Shown one piece after another: positions 33,213 to 41,681 of a stretch of 64,000 nucleotides of DNA (the stretch's first letter is position 1; each line of letters opens with the position of its first letter). Source of the DNA: Streptomyces paradoxus (GTDB lineage Bacteria > Actinomycetota > Actinomycetes > Streptomycetales > Streptomycetaceae); assembly GCF_014202475.1 (NCBI RefSeq), contig NZ_JACHGV010000005.1, positions 124,001 to 188,000 on the forward strand. Reading direction: 5' to 3'. The position numbers were made by a program, and so were the translations under genes. The notes below the pieces were generated by a model. The model had not been told where the DNA came from, did no database searches, and saw only the letters and a list, made by a program, of their open reading frames with translations.

Positions 33213-34769
33213 ATGGCCACGACCGAGTCCCACCCGCCGACGGGCGGTCTTTCCGAGGAGCCCGCACCGGTGGTCCGTACGACCGCCGGTGCGGTGCGCG
33301 GCCGGAGGGAAGAGGGACTCGCGGTCTTCCGCGGCATCCCGTTCGCCGCACCCCCGGTGGGCGAGGCCCGCTTCATGGCCCCCCGCCCCGCCCTCCCTTG
33401 GGACGGCATACGCGACGCGCACGCCTTCGGCCCGCCGCCCCCGCAGGACCTCGGCAACCTGGGCGGCCCGGGCCTGCTCGACGTGCCCGAGGGCGACGAG
33501 TGGCTCACGGTCAACGTCTGGACGCCCGAACCCGACCCGGCGGCCCGCCTGCCGGTGATGGTGTGGATCTACGGCGGCGCCTACAAGCTGGGCCACTCCG
33601 GCAGCCCCGGCTACGACGCCCGGCGCATCGCCACCGAGGGCGACGTGGTGGTCGTCTCCCTCAACTACCGCCTGGGCATGGAGGGTTTCGCGTTCATCGA
33701 GGGCGCTCCCGCCAACCGCGGACTGCTCGACCAGGTGGCCGCGCTGGAGTGGGTGCGGGACAACATCGAGTCCTTCGGCGGGGACCCCGGCCAGGTCACG
33801 GTCTTCGGGGAGTCCGCGGGCGCGGGTTCGATCGCCTCGCTGCTCGCCATGCCGAACGCGGCCGGTCTGTTCCGGCGGGCGATCGCGCAGAGCGTGCCGG
33901 GGACGTTCTTCTCCGACGCCCTGGCCCGGGACATCGGCACCGCCCTCGCCGCCGAGCTGGGCCTGCGCCCCACGGTGGCCGACCTCTCGACGATCGCGCC
34001 GCACCGACTGACCTCGGCGGGCGAGACCCTCAGCGCCAAGATGCTCCAGCGCGTCGACCGCTGGGGCCAGGCGGCGCCCACGGTCACGCCCTTCTCCCCG
34101 GTGGTCGACGGGGAGGTCCTGCCGTCCATGCCGTGGCAGGCCCTGCGGTCCGGATCGGCGAAGAACGTCGACCTCCTCGTCGGCCACAACCGCGACGAGT
34201 ACCGCCTGTTCATCGCCATGGCGGGCCAACTGGGGCGGATCACCGAGGAGAGGGCGGCCTCGGCCCTCCGCCTGTTCGCCCCCGGTCCCGACGGCGAGCA
34301 GGCCTACCGCACGGCCTTCCCCGACGCCTCCCCGAGCGAGCTCCACGAACGCGTCCAGACGGACTGGCTGTTCAACATGCCGACCCTGCACCTGGCCGAG
34401 GCCCAGCGCGCGGGCGGCGGACGCGCGCACGTCTACGAACTGACCTGGCCGGCCCCGGGCAACGGCGGCGCACTCGGTGCCTGCCACGGTCTGGACATCC
34501 CGCTGCTGTTCGGCACGTACAGCGCGGACCTGGGGCTGCTGCTGTTCGCGGGCGTGGAGCCGTCCGCCGAGGCGCTGTCGCTGGCGTCCCGCTTCCGCGC
34601 GTCCTGGACGGCGTTCGCGAGGACGGGCGACCCGGGCTGGCCGGCCTACGACGACGAGCAGCGGCTGGTGCAGGTGCTGGACGCGGAGCCGGTCGTCACG
34701 GCGTACCCGGAGGAGCGGTCGCGGCGGCTGTGGGAGGGGTACGAGTTCCTGCCCCTGCCGCTGCTGTAG
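33213..34769 (+). CDS. Type-B carboxylesterase
   Basis: The 518-residue alpha/beta-hydrolase has the oxyanion region VMVWIYGGAYKLG, the nucleophile elbow VTVFGESAGAGSIASL (Ser), and the catalytic His in GACHGLDIPLLFGTY. This is the para-nitrobenzyl-esterase/carboxylesterase B family. No signal peptide is present, so it is cytoplasmic. ATG 33213 follows GAGGAG with good spacing. It lies 87 bp after the OYE gene on the same strand and may share its transcript, but the substrate is unknown. Confidence 0.9.
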   Translation: MATTESHPPTGGLSEEPAPVVRTTAGAVRGRREEGLAVFRGIPFAAPPVGEARFMAPRPALPWDGIRDAHAFGPPPPQDLGNLGGPGLLDVPEGDEWLTVNVWTPEPDPAARLPVMVWIYGGAYKLGHSGSPGYDARRIATEGDVVVVSLNYRLGMEGFAFIEGAPANRGLLDQVAALEWVRDNIESFGGDPGQVTVFGESAGAGSIASLLAMPNAAGLFRRAIAQSVPGTFFSDALARDIGTALAAELGLRPTVADLSTIAPHRLTSAGETLSAKMLQRVDRWGQAAPTVTPFSPVVDGEVLPSMPWQALRSGSAKNVDLLVGHNRDEYRLFIAMAGQLGRITEERAASALRLFAPGPDGEQAYRTAFPDASPSELHERVQTDWLFNMPTLHLAEAQRAGGGRAHVYELTWPAPGNGGALGACHGLDIPLLFGTYSADLGLLLFAGVEPSAEALSLASRFRASWTAFARTGDPGWPAYDDEQRLVQVLDAEPVVTAYPEERSRRLWEGYEFLPLPLL

Positions 34770-34773
34770 GGGT

Positions 34774-35343
34774 CTAGAGGTTGCCCATCGGCTCGATGTC
34801 GATCCGCACGGGCGTCCCCCACACCCGCAGCACCTCGTAATCGGTGAACTCGTGCACCAGCCGGTACGCCATGGCGGCCCGGGGTGCCTTGCGCTGGGCG
34901 TTGATGAACAGCTCCGCCTCGCGCCGGTCCCGGCGCGGGGTGCCGCACAGCTGCCACGTCTGGCCGTTCCACAGCTCCGCCAGCCAGCGCTGCTGGGGCT
35001 GGGGGCGGTCGCCGCGCACGCCGTAGCGGGACGGTGCGGGTTGGATGGGCTGGTGCTGGGGGGCGGGCCCGTTGAACTCGTTTCGGCGGGCGGCCCGGCG
35101 CCGCGTCTCGCACAGCAGGCACAGGTCGGGGGCTGCCTCGTCGACCGGGCCGTTCGGGTGCTCGGGGCAGCGGGTGGTGGGCGCGGCGTTCGCGACGCTC
35201 TCCTCCAGCAGGTCCAGCGCGCGCTTCAGATCGGCCTTGACCTCGTGCAGCTTGGCGTCCGGGGTGTCGGCCGTGAGGGCCTCCCCGTGCTCGCCGAGGA
35301 GTCGGAGGGCGCGGCCTAGGGCGGTGAGCTGGGCGTGGTTCAT
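34774..35343 (-). CDS. Hypothetical zinc-ribbon protein
   Basis: The 189-residue protein has an N-terminal helical part (LTALGRALRLLGEHGEALTA), a Cys4-like ribbon (CPEHPNGPVDEAAPDLCLLC), a Gln/Pro linker and a basic C-terminal domain ending MAYRLVHEFTDYEVLRVWGT. No named family is recognised. ATG 35343 is chosen; ATG 35352 would add three residues. It starts 14 bp after the Uma2 gene stop on the same strand. The cluster has the mixed, hypothetical look of accessory DNA. Confidence 0.65.
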   Translation of the reverse strand: MNHAQLTALGRALRLLGEHGEALTADTPDAKLHEVKADLKRALDLLEESVANAAPTTRCPEHPNGPVDEAAPDLCLLCETRRRAARRNEFNGPAPQHQPIQPAPSRYGVRGDRPQPQQRWLAELWNGQTWQLCGTPRRDRREAELFINAQRKAPRAAMAYRLVHEFTDYEVLRVWGTPVRIDIEPMGNL

Positions 35344-35357
35344 GGTGCCCATTGTCC

Positions 35358-36038
35358 TCAGTCCGCGTAGTCCTTGAGTTTCTCGGTGTCGAGCGTGATG
35401 TTCACGGGGGCGGGGAGCTCGACGGTGGCGCCCCAGGGGTGTCGGGAGATCTGCTGGTAGCGGCCGTCTTTCGGTTCGCTGTGGACGGTGAGTGTGTTGT
35501 TGTCGCGGTCGATGAGCAGGTAGACGGGGATGTCGGCCGCTGCGTAGCCGACGGGCTTGTCGATGCGGTCGCGTTGATCGGTGTCGCGGTCGTGGGAGGT
35601 GATCTCCACGGTCATCAGGGCACCGTCGGGGTCGGACCACTCGCCGTCGCCCCGAAAATGATCCACTGGCACGAGCGTTCCGTCCGTGCGAGCGCGACCC
35701 TTGCGGTAGGCCTCTGCCTTGACGCCGGACTCGGGAACGAGGTCCAGGTCAGGCCGGTGCTGCATGCACTGGCGCAGCAGCCACATGAAGATCGAGCGGT
35801 GGTTGCCGTCCGGCACAGCTTTGACCTCTACCTTTCCATCGATGTACTCAAGCCGCACCGTCTCGGGCGCTACCGCGGCAAGCTCTTCGAACTCGTCCAC
35901 GTCGAGCGGGCCGTGCCGGATGCACAGTCGCCCGCCCAGGAACTCCAGCCTGTTCCGGATCTCCCTCGGAGCCCTGCTCACGAGTTCGTCGAAGTCCTCG
36001 ACATTCATCTGCGGGCGGTCGGTCGTGTCTCGGGTCAT
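35358..36038 (-). CDS. Uma2-family (DUF820) putative endonuclease with duplicated N-terminus
   Basis: The 226-residue protein contains the Uma2 PD-(D/E)xK-like core: RLEYIDGKVEVKAVPDGNH, HFRGDGEWSDPDGALMTVEI and VGYAAADIPVYLLIDRD, then a strand-rich end. The N-terminal Uma2 segment occurs twice: residues about 11-38 (NVEDFDELVSRAPREI) and 45-71 (DVDEFEELAAVAPETV). Uma2 proteins are abundant in actinobacteria and cyanobacteria; a nuclease role is predicted from fold only. ATG 36038 has a strong AAGGAGG. It is probably co-transcribed with the genes at 34774 and 36098. Confidence 0.8.
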   Translation of the reverse strand: MTRDTTDRPQMNVEDFDELVSRAPREIRNRLEFLGGRLCIRHGPLDVDEFEELAAVAPETVRLEYIDGKVEVKAVPDGNHRSIFMWLLRQCMQHRPDLDLVPESGVKAEAYRKGRARTDGTLVPVDHFRGDGEWSDPDGALMTVEITSHDRDTDQRDRIDKPVGYAAADIPVYLLIDRDNNTLTVHSEPKDGRYQQISRHPWGATVELPAPVNITLDTEKLKDYAD

Positions 36039-36097
36039 GGCTTTGCCTCCTTCCCTCCATCGTGCCCCGGGCTGGTGGCGCCGGACCGTAGGAGCCG

Positions 36098-36949
36098 TCA
36101 TGTGTGTGCCCTCTCTTGTCGTTGTCGGGACATCGCAACGCGGATCTGGGCCGCGTGGTCGTGGACCGTGGGGGCGGACAGGGGTGCGGGGGGTTGTGCG
36201 GGGGTGTGTTCGCCCCGGCAGGCGCTGCAACGCCCCCCTGGCAGGGTTTCCGGTCGCCCCGGGGCGCCGCAGTTTGCGCACTCCAGGACCCGTAGGGGTG
36301 GGCGTGGAGCGGGTGGGGGTGGGAGTTTGCTGGTCAGGCGGTTGCGGACCAGTGCGGCGGCGTGGTGGACGGGCGTCGGCAGGCCGGCGGTGAGCGCACG
36401 CAGTACGTCGTCTTCCGAGGCGCCCCGCGCGAACCAGTCCGTCACGAGGGGAGCCAGGGCCGCGCAGTCTGCCTCGGAGAGGGACAGCACGGGCATGGTG
36501 CGGCCGAGGGCTGCCAGGAGGATGTGGGCCCGGGAGCGGGTGGGGCGTGCTGCCTGCCGCGGTACGTCGCCGCGGGTGAAGGCGGCCCACCAGTCGTCAT
36601 CCTGGGCGGTGCGGGACCACCACGATCGGGTGATCCAGCGGGAGCTGCCGTCGTCGGCCGTGATGCACTCCCGGCCTCGCCGCAGGTGCCCTGCCCCTTG
36701 GAGGTGGTTGAGGGCCGTGCCGAGGGCGCACTGTCCGTACGGGAGCTGTTTGGCCAGCGTCTTTACGGAGATGTCGGCGCCGTCGGGGAGGCGGTCGAGG
36801 TAGGTGGCGATGGAGGCTTCGCGCGGTGAGAGGTGTGCGAAGTCGTGGTTGGTGCGGGGGAGTTGGTCTGGGGCGCTGCGTTTGCCGTAGCCCGGGCCCG
36901 CCATGGGGTGCGCGGACGGGGAGGCAGCACTAGAGTTGGCTTCAGCCAT
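36098..36949 (-). CDS. Winged-helix and zinc-ribbon hypothetical protein
   Basis: The 283-residue protein has a winged-helix-like part (HLSPREASIATYLDRLPDGA, ISVKTLAKQLPYGQCALGTA, GAGHLRRGRECI) and a C-terminal Cys4 ribbon (CANCGAPGRPETLPGGRCSA C). It resembles replication or transcription accessory proteins of Streptomyces elements, but no specific function can be given. Start is ATG 36949; ATG 36904 is an alternative. It is the first gene of the minus-strand group running to 34774. Confidence 0.68.
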   Translation of the reverse strand: MAEANSSAASPSAHPMAGPGYGKRSAPDQLPRTNHDFAHLSPREASIATYLDRLPDGADISVKTLAKQLPYGQCALGTALNHLQGAGHLRRGRECITADDGSSRWITRSWWSRTAQDDDWWAAFTRGDVPRQAARPTRSRAHILLAALGRTMPVLSLSEADCAALAPLVTDWFARGASEDDVLRALTAGLPTPVHHAAALVRNRLTSKLPPPPAPRPPLRVLECANCGAPGRPETLPGGRCSACRGEHTPAQPPAPLSAPTVHDHAAQIRVAMSRQRQERAHT

Positions 36950-36979
36950 GGGATCGACTGCTTTCGATCTCGATGGTTA

Positions 36980-37015
36980 AGCCCCCGCAGGTGTTGGTAG
37001 CACCGGGCGGGGGCT
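36980..37015. terminator. Terminator-like hairpin between DUF397 gene and winged-helix gene
   Basis: Arms 36980-36988 and 37007-37015 pair perfectly, with an inner GGTG/CACC stem. On the minus strand it lies downstream of the DUF397 gene and upstream of the winged-helix gene. Confidence 0.6.
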
Positions 37016-37157
37016 GTTGCTTTGTGCAGGGAACGTTAGAGGTACGTGACTGTCCGTGGCAAGCCGGACGCGTCGCGTCAACTCTCGGGGTGGGAGGGTG
37101 GGTTGAGGCCCTCCACCCATTCCTTGAAAAGAGGGCTCGAAGCCCGGGTCCCGAAGC

Positions 37158-37349
37158 TCAGGCCGTCTCGTCCTTGAGGTTCTCGACGAACGCGGACCAG
37201 GCGGTGGCCCGGAACACGAGCTTCGGGCCTTCGGGGTTCTTGGAGTCGCGAACGGGGATGAGGGTGCGGTGGCCGTCGGCTATCTCCAGGCAGTCGCCGC
37301 CGCTGCCGCCGCTGTAGCTGGACTTGTACCACTCAGGCGTGTTCCTCAT
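37158..37349 (-). CDS. DUF397 protein (BldB-like small regulator)
   Basis: The 63-residue protein has the DUF397 pattern: WYKSSYSGGSGGDCLEIADG, IPVRDSKNPEGP and FRATAWSAFVENLK. BldB of S. coelicolor belongs to this family, which acts together with WhiJ-like XRE regulators. ATG 37349 lies inside the last codons of the upstream regulator gene (17-bp overlap), so the two are translated in a coupled manner. Confidence 0.9.
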   Translation of the reverse strand: MRNTPEWYKSSYSGGSGGDCLEIADGHRTLIPVRDSKNPEGPKLVFRATAWSAFVENLKDETA

Positions 37350-38172
37350 GGCCGCAATCCTGCGCGATGTCTTCGATGAGAGCCAGGGATCCGTCCGGGG
37401 GGAGGGCGCAGGCGGTGAGGAGCTGGAAGGTACGCCGCTGGTGGTGGACGGTTGCCGGGTCATCCTCCAGTCGTCCCGTGCCGACTCCCTCGAAGTAGAG
37501 CAACGGAGGCGCGTCCTCGAAATCCATCAGCTTCATGGAGCCCTCCATCGACGCGTGGGCTCCCGCGCCGAACGGCAGCACCTGCACGATGATCCGGTTC
37601 CTGCGGATCAGGGCCGTGACATGGCGTAGCGCTCCTGCCATGACCTCTCGCCCACCGGTCTCCCTCCGTAGTGCAGCCTCGTCAATCACCATCCACAACA
37701 ACGGGCTTGTTGGATCGTCGAGGATGCGAGCCCTGTCCATCCGTGCAGTCACCAACTCCTCGATCACCGCCTCCGGTGCTGTGGGCCGGTACGCGCGGAA
37801 CACGGCCCGTGCGTACGCGGGGGTTTGCAGCAGCCCGGGAATGAGGAGCGGCGCGAACTGCCGGATCTCAGTAGCCGCAGCCTCCGCCTCCGCCGCCTCC
37901 GCAAAGTGGTCCGGATACTTCGACTTCGCCGCCGCCGCACAGTTCCGCTGGAAGAAATCCTCCGTCCCCAGCACCTCGTCCAGCAGCCGCGCATACTCCC
38001 GCTGCAACCTCCGCGTCCCCGCCTCCAGTTGCCCGATGAACGACCCGCTCACGAACAGCCGCTGCCCCAGTTCCTCCTGGCTCAGGCCGGCCTTCTCGCG
38101 GGCGTGGCGGAGTTCGGCGCCCAGGAGGGCCCGTGGGGAGGAGGACGGGTCGAGGTCCCTGGATCCGGGCAT
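37333..38172 (-). CDS. XRE-family regulator with DUF5753 (WhiJ-like)
   Basis: The 279-residue protein has an N-terminal HTH (LGAELRHAREKAGLSQEELG QRLFVSGSFIGQLEAG) and a long DUF5753 sensor part (FAPLLIPGLLQTPAYARAVF, RMDRARIL, VQVLPFGAGAHASMEGS). This is the WhiJ-type architecture, paired with a downstream DUF397 gene. These pairs tune development and antibiotic production in Streptomyces; ligand and targets are unknown. ATG 38172 was chosen for the GGGAG upstream. An inverted repeat in the divergent region to the next gene may be its operator. Confidence 0.9.
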   Translation of the reverse strand: MPGSRDLDPSSSPRALLGAELRHAREKAGLSQEELGQRLFVSGSFIGQLEAGTRRLQREYARLLDEVLGTEDFFQRNCAAAAKSKYPDHFAEAAEAEAAATEIRQFAPLLIPGLLQTPAYARAVFRAYRPTAPEAVIEELVTARMDRARILDDPTSPLLWMVIDEAALRRETGGREVMAGALRHVTALIRRNRIIVQVLPFGAGAHASMEGSMKLMDFEDAPPLLYFEGVGTGRLEDDPATVHHQRRTFQLLTACALPPDGSLALIEDIAQDCGHEEHA

Positions 38173-38240
38173 GGGCGACTCCCTGTCGTACACATCGGGT
38201 TGTTGGACCGCCGTATCTGGCCAGGTTAGGGATGCCTCGG

Positions 38241-38274
38241 CCACGCTGTGTGGTGAATCACAAACTCAGCGTGG
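38241..38274. promoter_or_regulatory. Inverted repeat, possible operator of the WhiJ-like regulator
   Basis: CCACGCTG (38241-38248) and CAGCGTGG (38267-38274) are perfect 8-bp arms. Between them lies the weaker palindrome TGTGGTGAATCACA. It is in the divergent promoter region, 13 bp before the small gene at 38287. Confidence 0.5.
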
Positions 38275-38286
38275 AGGTAGGACAGG

Positions 38287-38532
38287 ATGCGCTCGACCGA
38301 AGAGATCGTGAAGTCGCTGCGGGACGCCCTCGCGGGAGTCGGTGTCGTACTGCCGTCCCTGCGCGTGGACCCGGTCACGGCCGCGCGTGACGAGCCGTTC
38401 GCCCTGGTCGATCTGGGGCGGTGCAACGTACGGACGGCCGAGCAACTCACCGACGTACTGCGGTCGTTGCCCGTGCGGGAGGCCCTGCGGGCTCGCGTTC
38501 GGCAAGTCAACCGGGAGCCCAAGTCACGGTGA
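38287..38532 (+). CDS. Small conserved-type hypothetical protein
   Basis: The 81-residue protein (EEIVKSLRDALAGVGVVLPS, FALVDLGRCNVRTAEQLTDV, ALRARVRQVNREPK) is acidic at the front and basic at the end, without signal or membrane segments. It is divergent from the WhiJ-like regulator, where Streptomyces often keeps a third small gene. ATG 38287 has GGAGGTAGGACAGG upstream. No domain is recognised. Confidence 0.6.
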   Translation: MRSTEEIVKSLRDALAGVGVVLPSLRVDPVTAARDEPFALVDLGRCNVRTAEQLTDVLRSLPVREALRARVRQVNREPKSR

Positions 38533-38667
38533 AGTAATTGCCAACGGCGGATGTACAACCATTCGCCCTCCACCACCGTCGAACAGGCGTATCGCGCATA
38601 CGCCGGCGTTCGCCCCACCGCACGCCACTCCGGAAATCACATCCTTTCCCCAGAGGAATCCTGTCTT

Positions 38668-40698
38668 ATGACGTTCCGTTGGCTGTGCGGTGTCCTGCGT
38701 GTGCGCGGGAAGACCGACCTTCTTCTCGTGTTCCTGTTCGCCGCCGGATTCGCCGCACTGCCCGTCTTCGCACTGCTCCCCTCGCTGTGGGGGTTCGCCG
38801 CCGCCTCGGCCGTGACCTACGCCGTGGACGAGGTGCTGCACTCGCGCGCTCCCGCCTTCGTGCGGCGGCTGGCAGCGTTGCAGCTGACCCGGACGATGCG
38901 GTTCGCCGTGCGGACGGTGATGCTGCTGGCGCTGGCCGACCGGATGGACGCGCCGGGCGCGGTGCTGGTGGCCGCACTGGCCGTCTTCAGCGCTCACTTC
39001 AGCCTGGTGATCCTGTACACGGCGGTGCACCACGCCATCCGGCGGCGCCGCACGCTGCCGGTCGTGGTGCGCAACCTCGACATGAGCGGGGCGGGCATCC
39101 CGCAGTCGCCGCCCGCGCTCCTCTACCGGCGCTTCCTGCGCAAGCTGCTGCACCTCGACCTGCCGGCCCATGCCGGGCTCCTCGCCGCGCTCGCGGCCGG
39201 GGCGTGGCAGCCCGCGGGCGTCGGATTCGCCCTCACCGCCGGGCTGGCGGCCGCGGCCGTGGCGGCGCTGCTGGGGCAGCTGCGCCGGGCCCGGCGGATG
39301 CCGCCGGACGACGAGGTGATCGCCGAGCTCAACCGGCAACTCGCCGGATACCGGCCGGAGGTGGCGCTGTACTTCAGCTTCGCGGCCGTGTCGCGGGACT
39401 TCATGTACCAGGTCAACATGTGGATCGAGACGCTGGAGCAGCTCGACCGGCGGCCGCTGATCATCCTGAGGGAGCGGGCGTCGTTCCGCTACCTCGGCCG
39501 TACGTCGATCCCGGTCGTGTGCGTGCCGAAGGCCGACGACGTGGCGCAGCTGGAGCTGCCCCAGCTGCGGGTCGTCCTCTACCCGGGCAACGCGGGCAAG
39601 AACGTGCACATGCTGCGCGTCGCCGAGGCCAAGCACGTGTTCATCGGGCACGGCGACAGCGACAAGCTCGCCAGCAGCAACCGGGTGAGCAAGGTGTACG
39701 ACGAGATCTGGGTGGCCGGGCGGGCCGGGCGCGACCGCTACCAGCGGGTGCGGCACGCGATCAGCGACTCGGCGATCGTCGAGGTGGGCCGCCCGCAGCT
39801 GTCGTCGATCCGGCTGCACGCCGACCATGTGCCGGGGCCGGTGCCGACCGTGCTGTACGCGCCGACCTGGGAGGGCTGGAGCGACGACGACTGCCACACG
39901 TCGCTGATCCCGATGGGCGTGCCGCTGGTCGAGAGGCTGCTCGCCGAGAACGTCCGCGTCCTCTACAAGCCGCACCCCCTCACCGGCAAGCGCTCCCGGG
40001 TGGCGGCCGAGGCGGACCGGGCCGTCCGGGAGCTGCTGCGCGCCGACAACGAGCGGCGGGACGCCCAGGAGGCCGAGGCCGCGATCGCCGCCGCCCGGCC
40101 ACGGCTCGCCGAGATCCAGGCCCGGCTCGGCGAACTGTCCGGGCGGCTCACCGGCGACGACGCTCAGCAGGTGCGCGATGCGCGCCTCCCCGCCGGGGAC
40201 GGGGAGGCGGAGTGGCACGAGCTGCGGGCCGAGTGGCACCGGCTCTTCTGGCAGAGCCGGGGGCCGGTCCGGCACCAGGTGATCCTCAAGCAACTGCCCA
40301 CGCTGTACGAGTGCTTCGACCAGGCCGACATGCTCATCAGCGATGTCTCGTCGGTCGTCGCGGACTTCGTGGCGAGCCTCAAGCCGTACGTCCTGACCAA
40401 CGCGAACGACCTGCCCGACGAGGAGTTCCGGGCGGCGTACACCACCGCCGGGGGCGCCTACCTGCTCGACCGGGCCTGCATCCGCCTGCCGGAGATCCTC
40501 CGGTCGGTCCGCGAGCCGGCGCACGACCCGATGGCACCCGAGCGCCGGGTCCTCAAGGAGTACGTCCTCGGCCCGGACCGCCCCACGTCGATGGAGCGCT
40601 TCAACACGGCGGTCAGCGCCCTGGCCGAGAAGGCGACGGCGGAACAGGCCGAGCGGCTGGGGGAGGGGGAGGAACAGCGGGTGGTCGTGGGGGCGTGA
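38668..40698 (+). CDS. CDP-glycerol glycerophosphotransferase-family protein (teichoic-acid type)
   Basis: The 676-residue protein has four or so N-terminal membrane segments (about residues 15-200) and a GT-B catalytic part typical of TagB/TagF proteins: AKHVFIGHGDSDKLASSN, VLYAPTWEGWSDD, VLYKPHPLTGKR and the donor motif LISDVSSVVADFVAS. It probably transfers polyol-phosphate units to a wall polymer at the membrane. A charged, Ala/Glu-rich helical insert (about residues 445-500) looks like a coiled coil and is unusual. ATG 38668 follows AGGA. Confidence 0.85.
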   Translation: MTFRWLCGVLRVRGKTDLLLVFLFAAGFAALPVFALLPSLWGFAAASAVTYAVDEVLHSRAPAFVRRLAALQLTRTMRFAVRTVMLLALADRMDAPGAVLVAALAVFSAHFSLVILYTAVHHAIRRRRTLPVVVRNLDMSGAGIPQSPPALLYRRFLRKLLHLDLPAHAGLLAALAAGAWQPAGVGFALTAGLAAAAVAALLGQLRRARRMPPDDEVIAELNRQLAGYRPEVALYFSFAAVSRDFMYQVNMWIETLEQLDRRPLIILRERASFRYLGRTSIPVVCVPKADDVAQLELPQLRVVLYPGNAGKNVHMLRVAEAKHVFIGHGDSDKLASSNRVSKVYDEIWVAGRAGRDRYQRVRHAISDSAIVEVGRPQLSSIRLHADHVPGPVPTVLYAPTWEGWSDDDCHTSLIPMGVPLVERLLAENVRVLYKPHPLTGKRSRVAAEADRAVRELLRADNERRDAQEAEAAIAAARPRLAEIQARLGELSGRLTGDDAQQVRDARLPAGDGEAEWHELRAEWHRLFWQSRGPVRHQVILKQLPTLYECFDQADMLISDVSSVVADFVASLKPYVLTNANDLPDEEFRAAYTTAGGAYLLDRACIRLPEILRSVREPAHDPMAPERRVLKEYVLGPDRPTSMERFNTAVSALAEKATAEQAERLGEGEEQRVVVGA

Positions 40699-40702
40699 CG
40701 GT

Positions 40703-41635
40703 TCAGCCGGCCGCCGCCAGGGCCGCGCGCAGGTGGCCGTCGGACTCTTCCAGCAGCCTGGCCGCCGTCGGTCCATCGACGTCGGCCAGGAGGGCGAGGA
40801 TCGCGTTCTTGACCTCGCCGTCCGTGGCGGTCAGGGCCCGCTCGATGTCCTCCTCGGCGGCTCCGGTGGCGAGGGCGACGATGCGGTGGGAGCGGGCCCG
40901 GAGCTTGTCGTTCGACGCGCGGACGTCGACCATCAGGTTCCCGTAGGTCTTGCCCAGCCGGATCATCGTGATCGTCGAGAGCATGTTGAGGACGAGCTTC
41001 TGCGCCGTGCCGGCCTTCAGGCGGGTGGAGCCGGTGAGCAGTTCGGGACCCACGACGATCTCGATGCCGTGGTCGGCGGCGGCCGCGAGCGGGCTGCCGG
41101 AGTTGCAGGCGAGGCCGATGGTGAGGGAGCGGCAGGCGCGGGCGTGTTCGACCGCGCCGATGGCGTACGGGGTGCGGCCGGAGGCGGAGACGCCGACCAC
41201 GGTGTCGTCGGGGGTCAGGTCGAGGGCCTTCAGGTCCGCCTCGGCCAGGTCCCGGGAGTCCTCCGCGCCCTCCACCGAGGTGACCACGGCATCCCGGCCG
41301 CCCGCGATCAGGCCGACGACCCGGGAGGGGTCGGTGTTGAACGTGGGCGGGCACTCGGAGGCGTCCAGGACGCCCATCCGGCCCGCCGTGCCCGCGCCCG
41401 CATAGACCAGGCGGCCGCCCCGGGCCATCCGCTCGGCGACGGCGTCGATCGCGGCGGCGATCTGCGGCAGCCGGGCCGCTACCGCCCCGGCCACGGTTGC
41501 GTCCTCGCCGTTCATCAACCGGGCGATGTCGAGGGTGGGCAGCCGGTCGATGTCCGCGAGTTCCGGCCGGAAGGCCTCGGTGGTCAGGGACTCCAACTCG
41601 GTCCTGAGATCACGGGGGCTGGAGGTGGAGGTCAT
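40703..41635 (-). CDS. murQ: N-acetylmuramic acid 6-phosphate etherase MurQ
   Basis: The 310-residue SIS-domain protein has GRLVYAGAGTAGRMGVLDAS ECPPTFNTDP, the GAEDS segment, VGVSASGRTPYAIGAVEHAR and GSTRLKAGTAQKLVLNMLS, all MurQ hallmarks. It removes D-lactate from MurNAc-6-P to give GlcNAc-6-P in peptidoglycan recycling, linking to NagA in this window. ATG 41635 has GGAAAGAG upstream. It lies 46 bp downstream of the RpiR-type regulator and is probably controlled by it. It converges with the glycerophosphotransferase gene. Confidence 0.95.
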   Translation of the reverse strand: MTSTSSPRDLRTELESLTTEAFRPELADIDRLPTLDIARLMNGEDATVAGAVAARLPQIAAAIDAVAERMARGGRLVYAGAGTAGRMGVLDASECPPTFNTDPSRVVGLIAGGRDAVVTSVEGAEDSRDLAEADLKALDLTPDDTVVGVSASGRTPYAIGAVEHARACRSLTIGLACNSGSPLAAAADHGIEIVVGPELLTGSTRLKAGTAQKLVLNMLSTITMIRLGKTYGNLMVDVRASNDKLRARSHRIVALATGAAEEDIERALTATDGEVKNAILALLADVDGPTAARLLEESDGHLRAALAAAG

Positions 41636-41681
41636 GGACGGCTCTTTCCGTGTCTTTCCGGTGCTGGGCGGGGCGGCGGCC

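Noticed and set aside
38524-40946. Long open frames on both strands over the glycerophosphotransferase gene
   Set aside because: The one frame with TagB/TagF motifs and membrane helices is real; the other two are Arg/Pro/Val-rich shadows.
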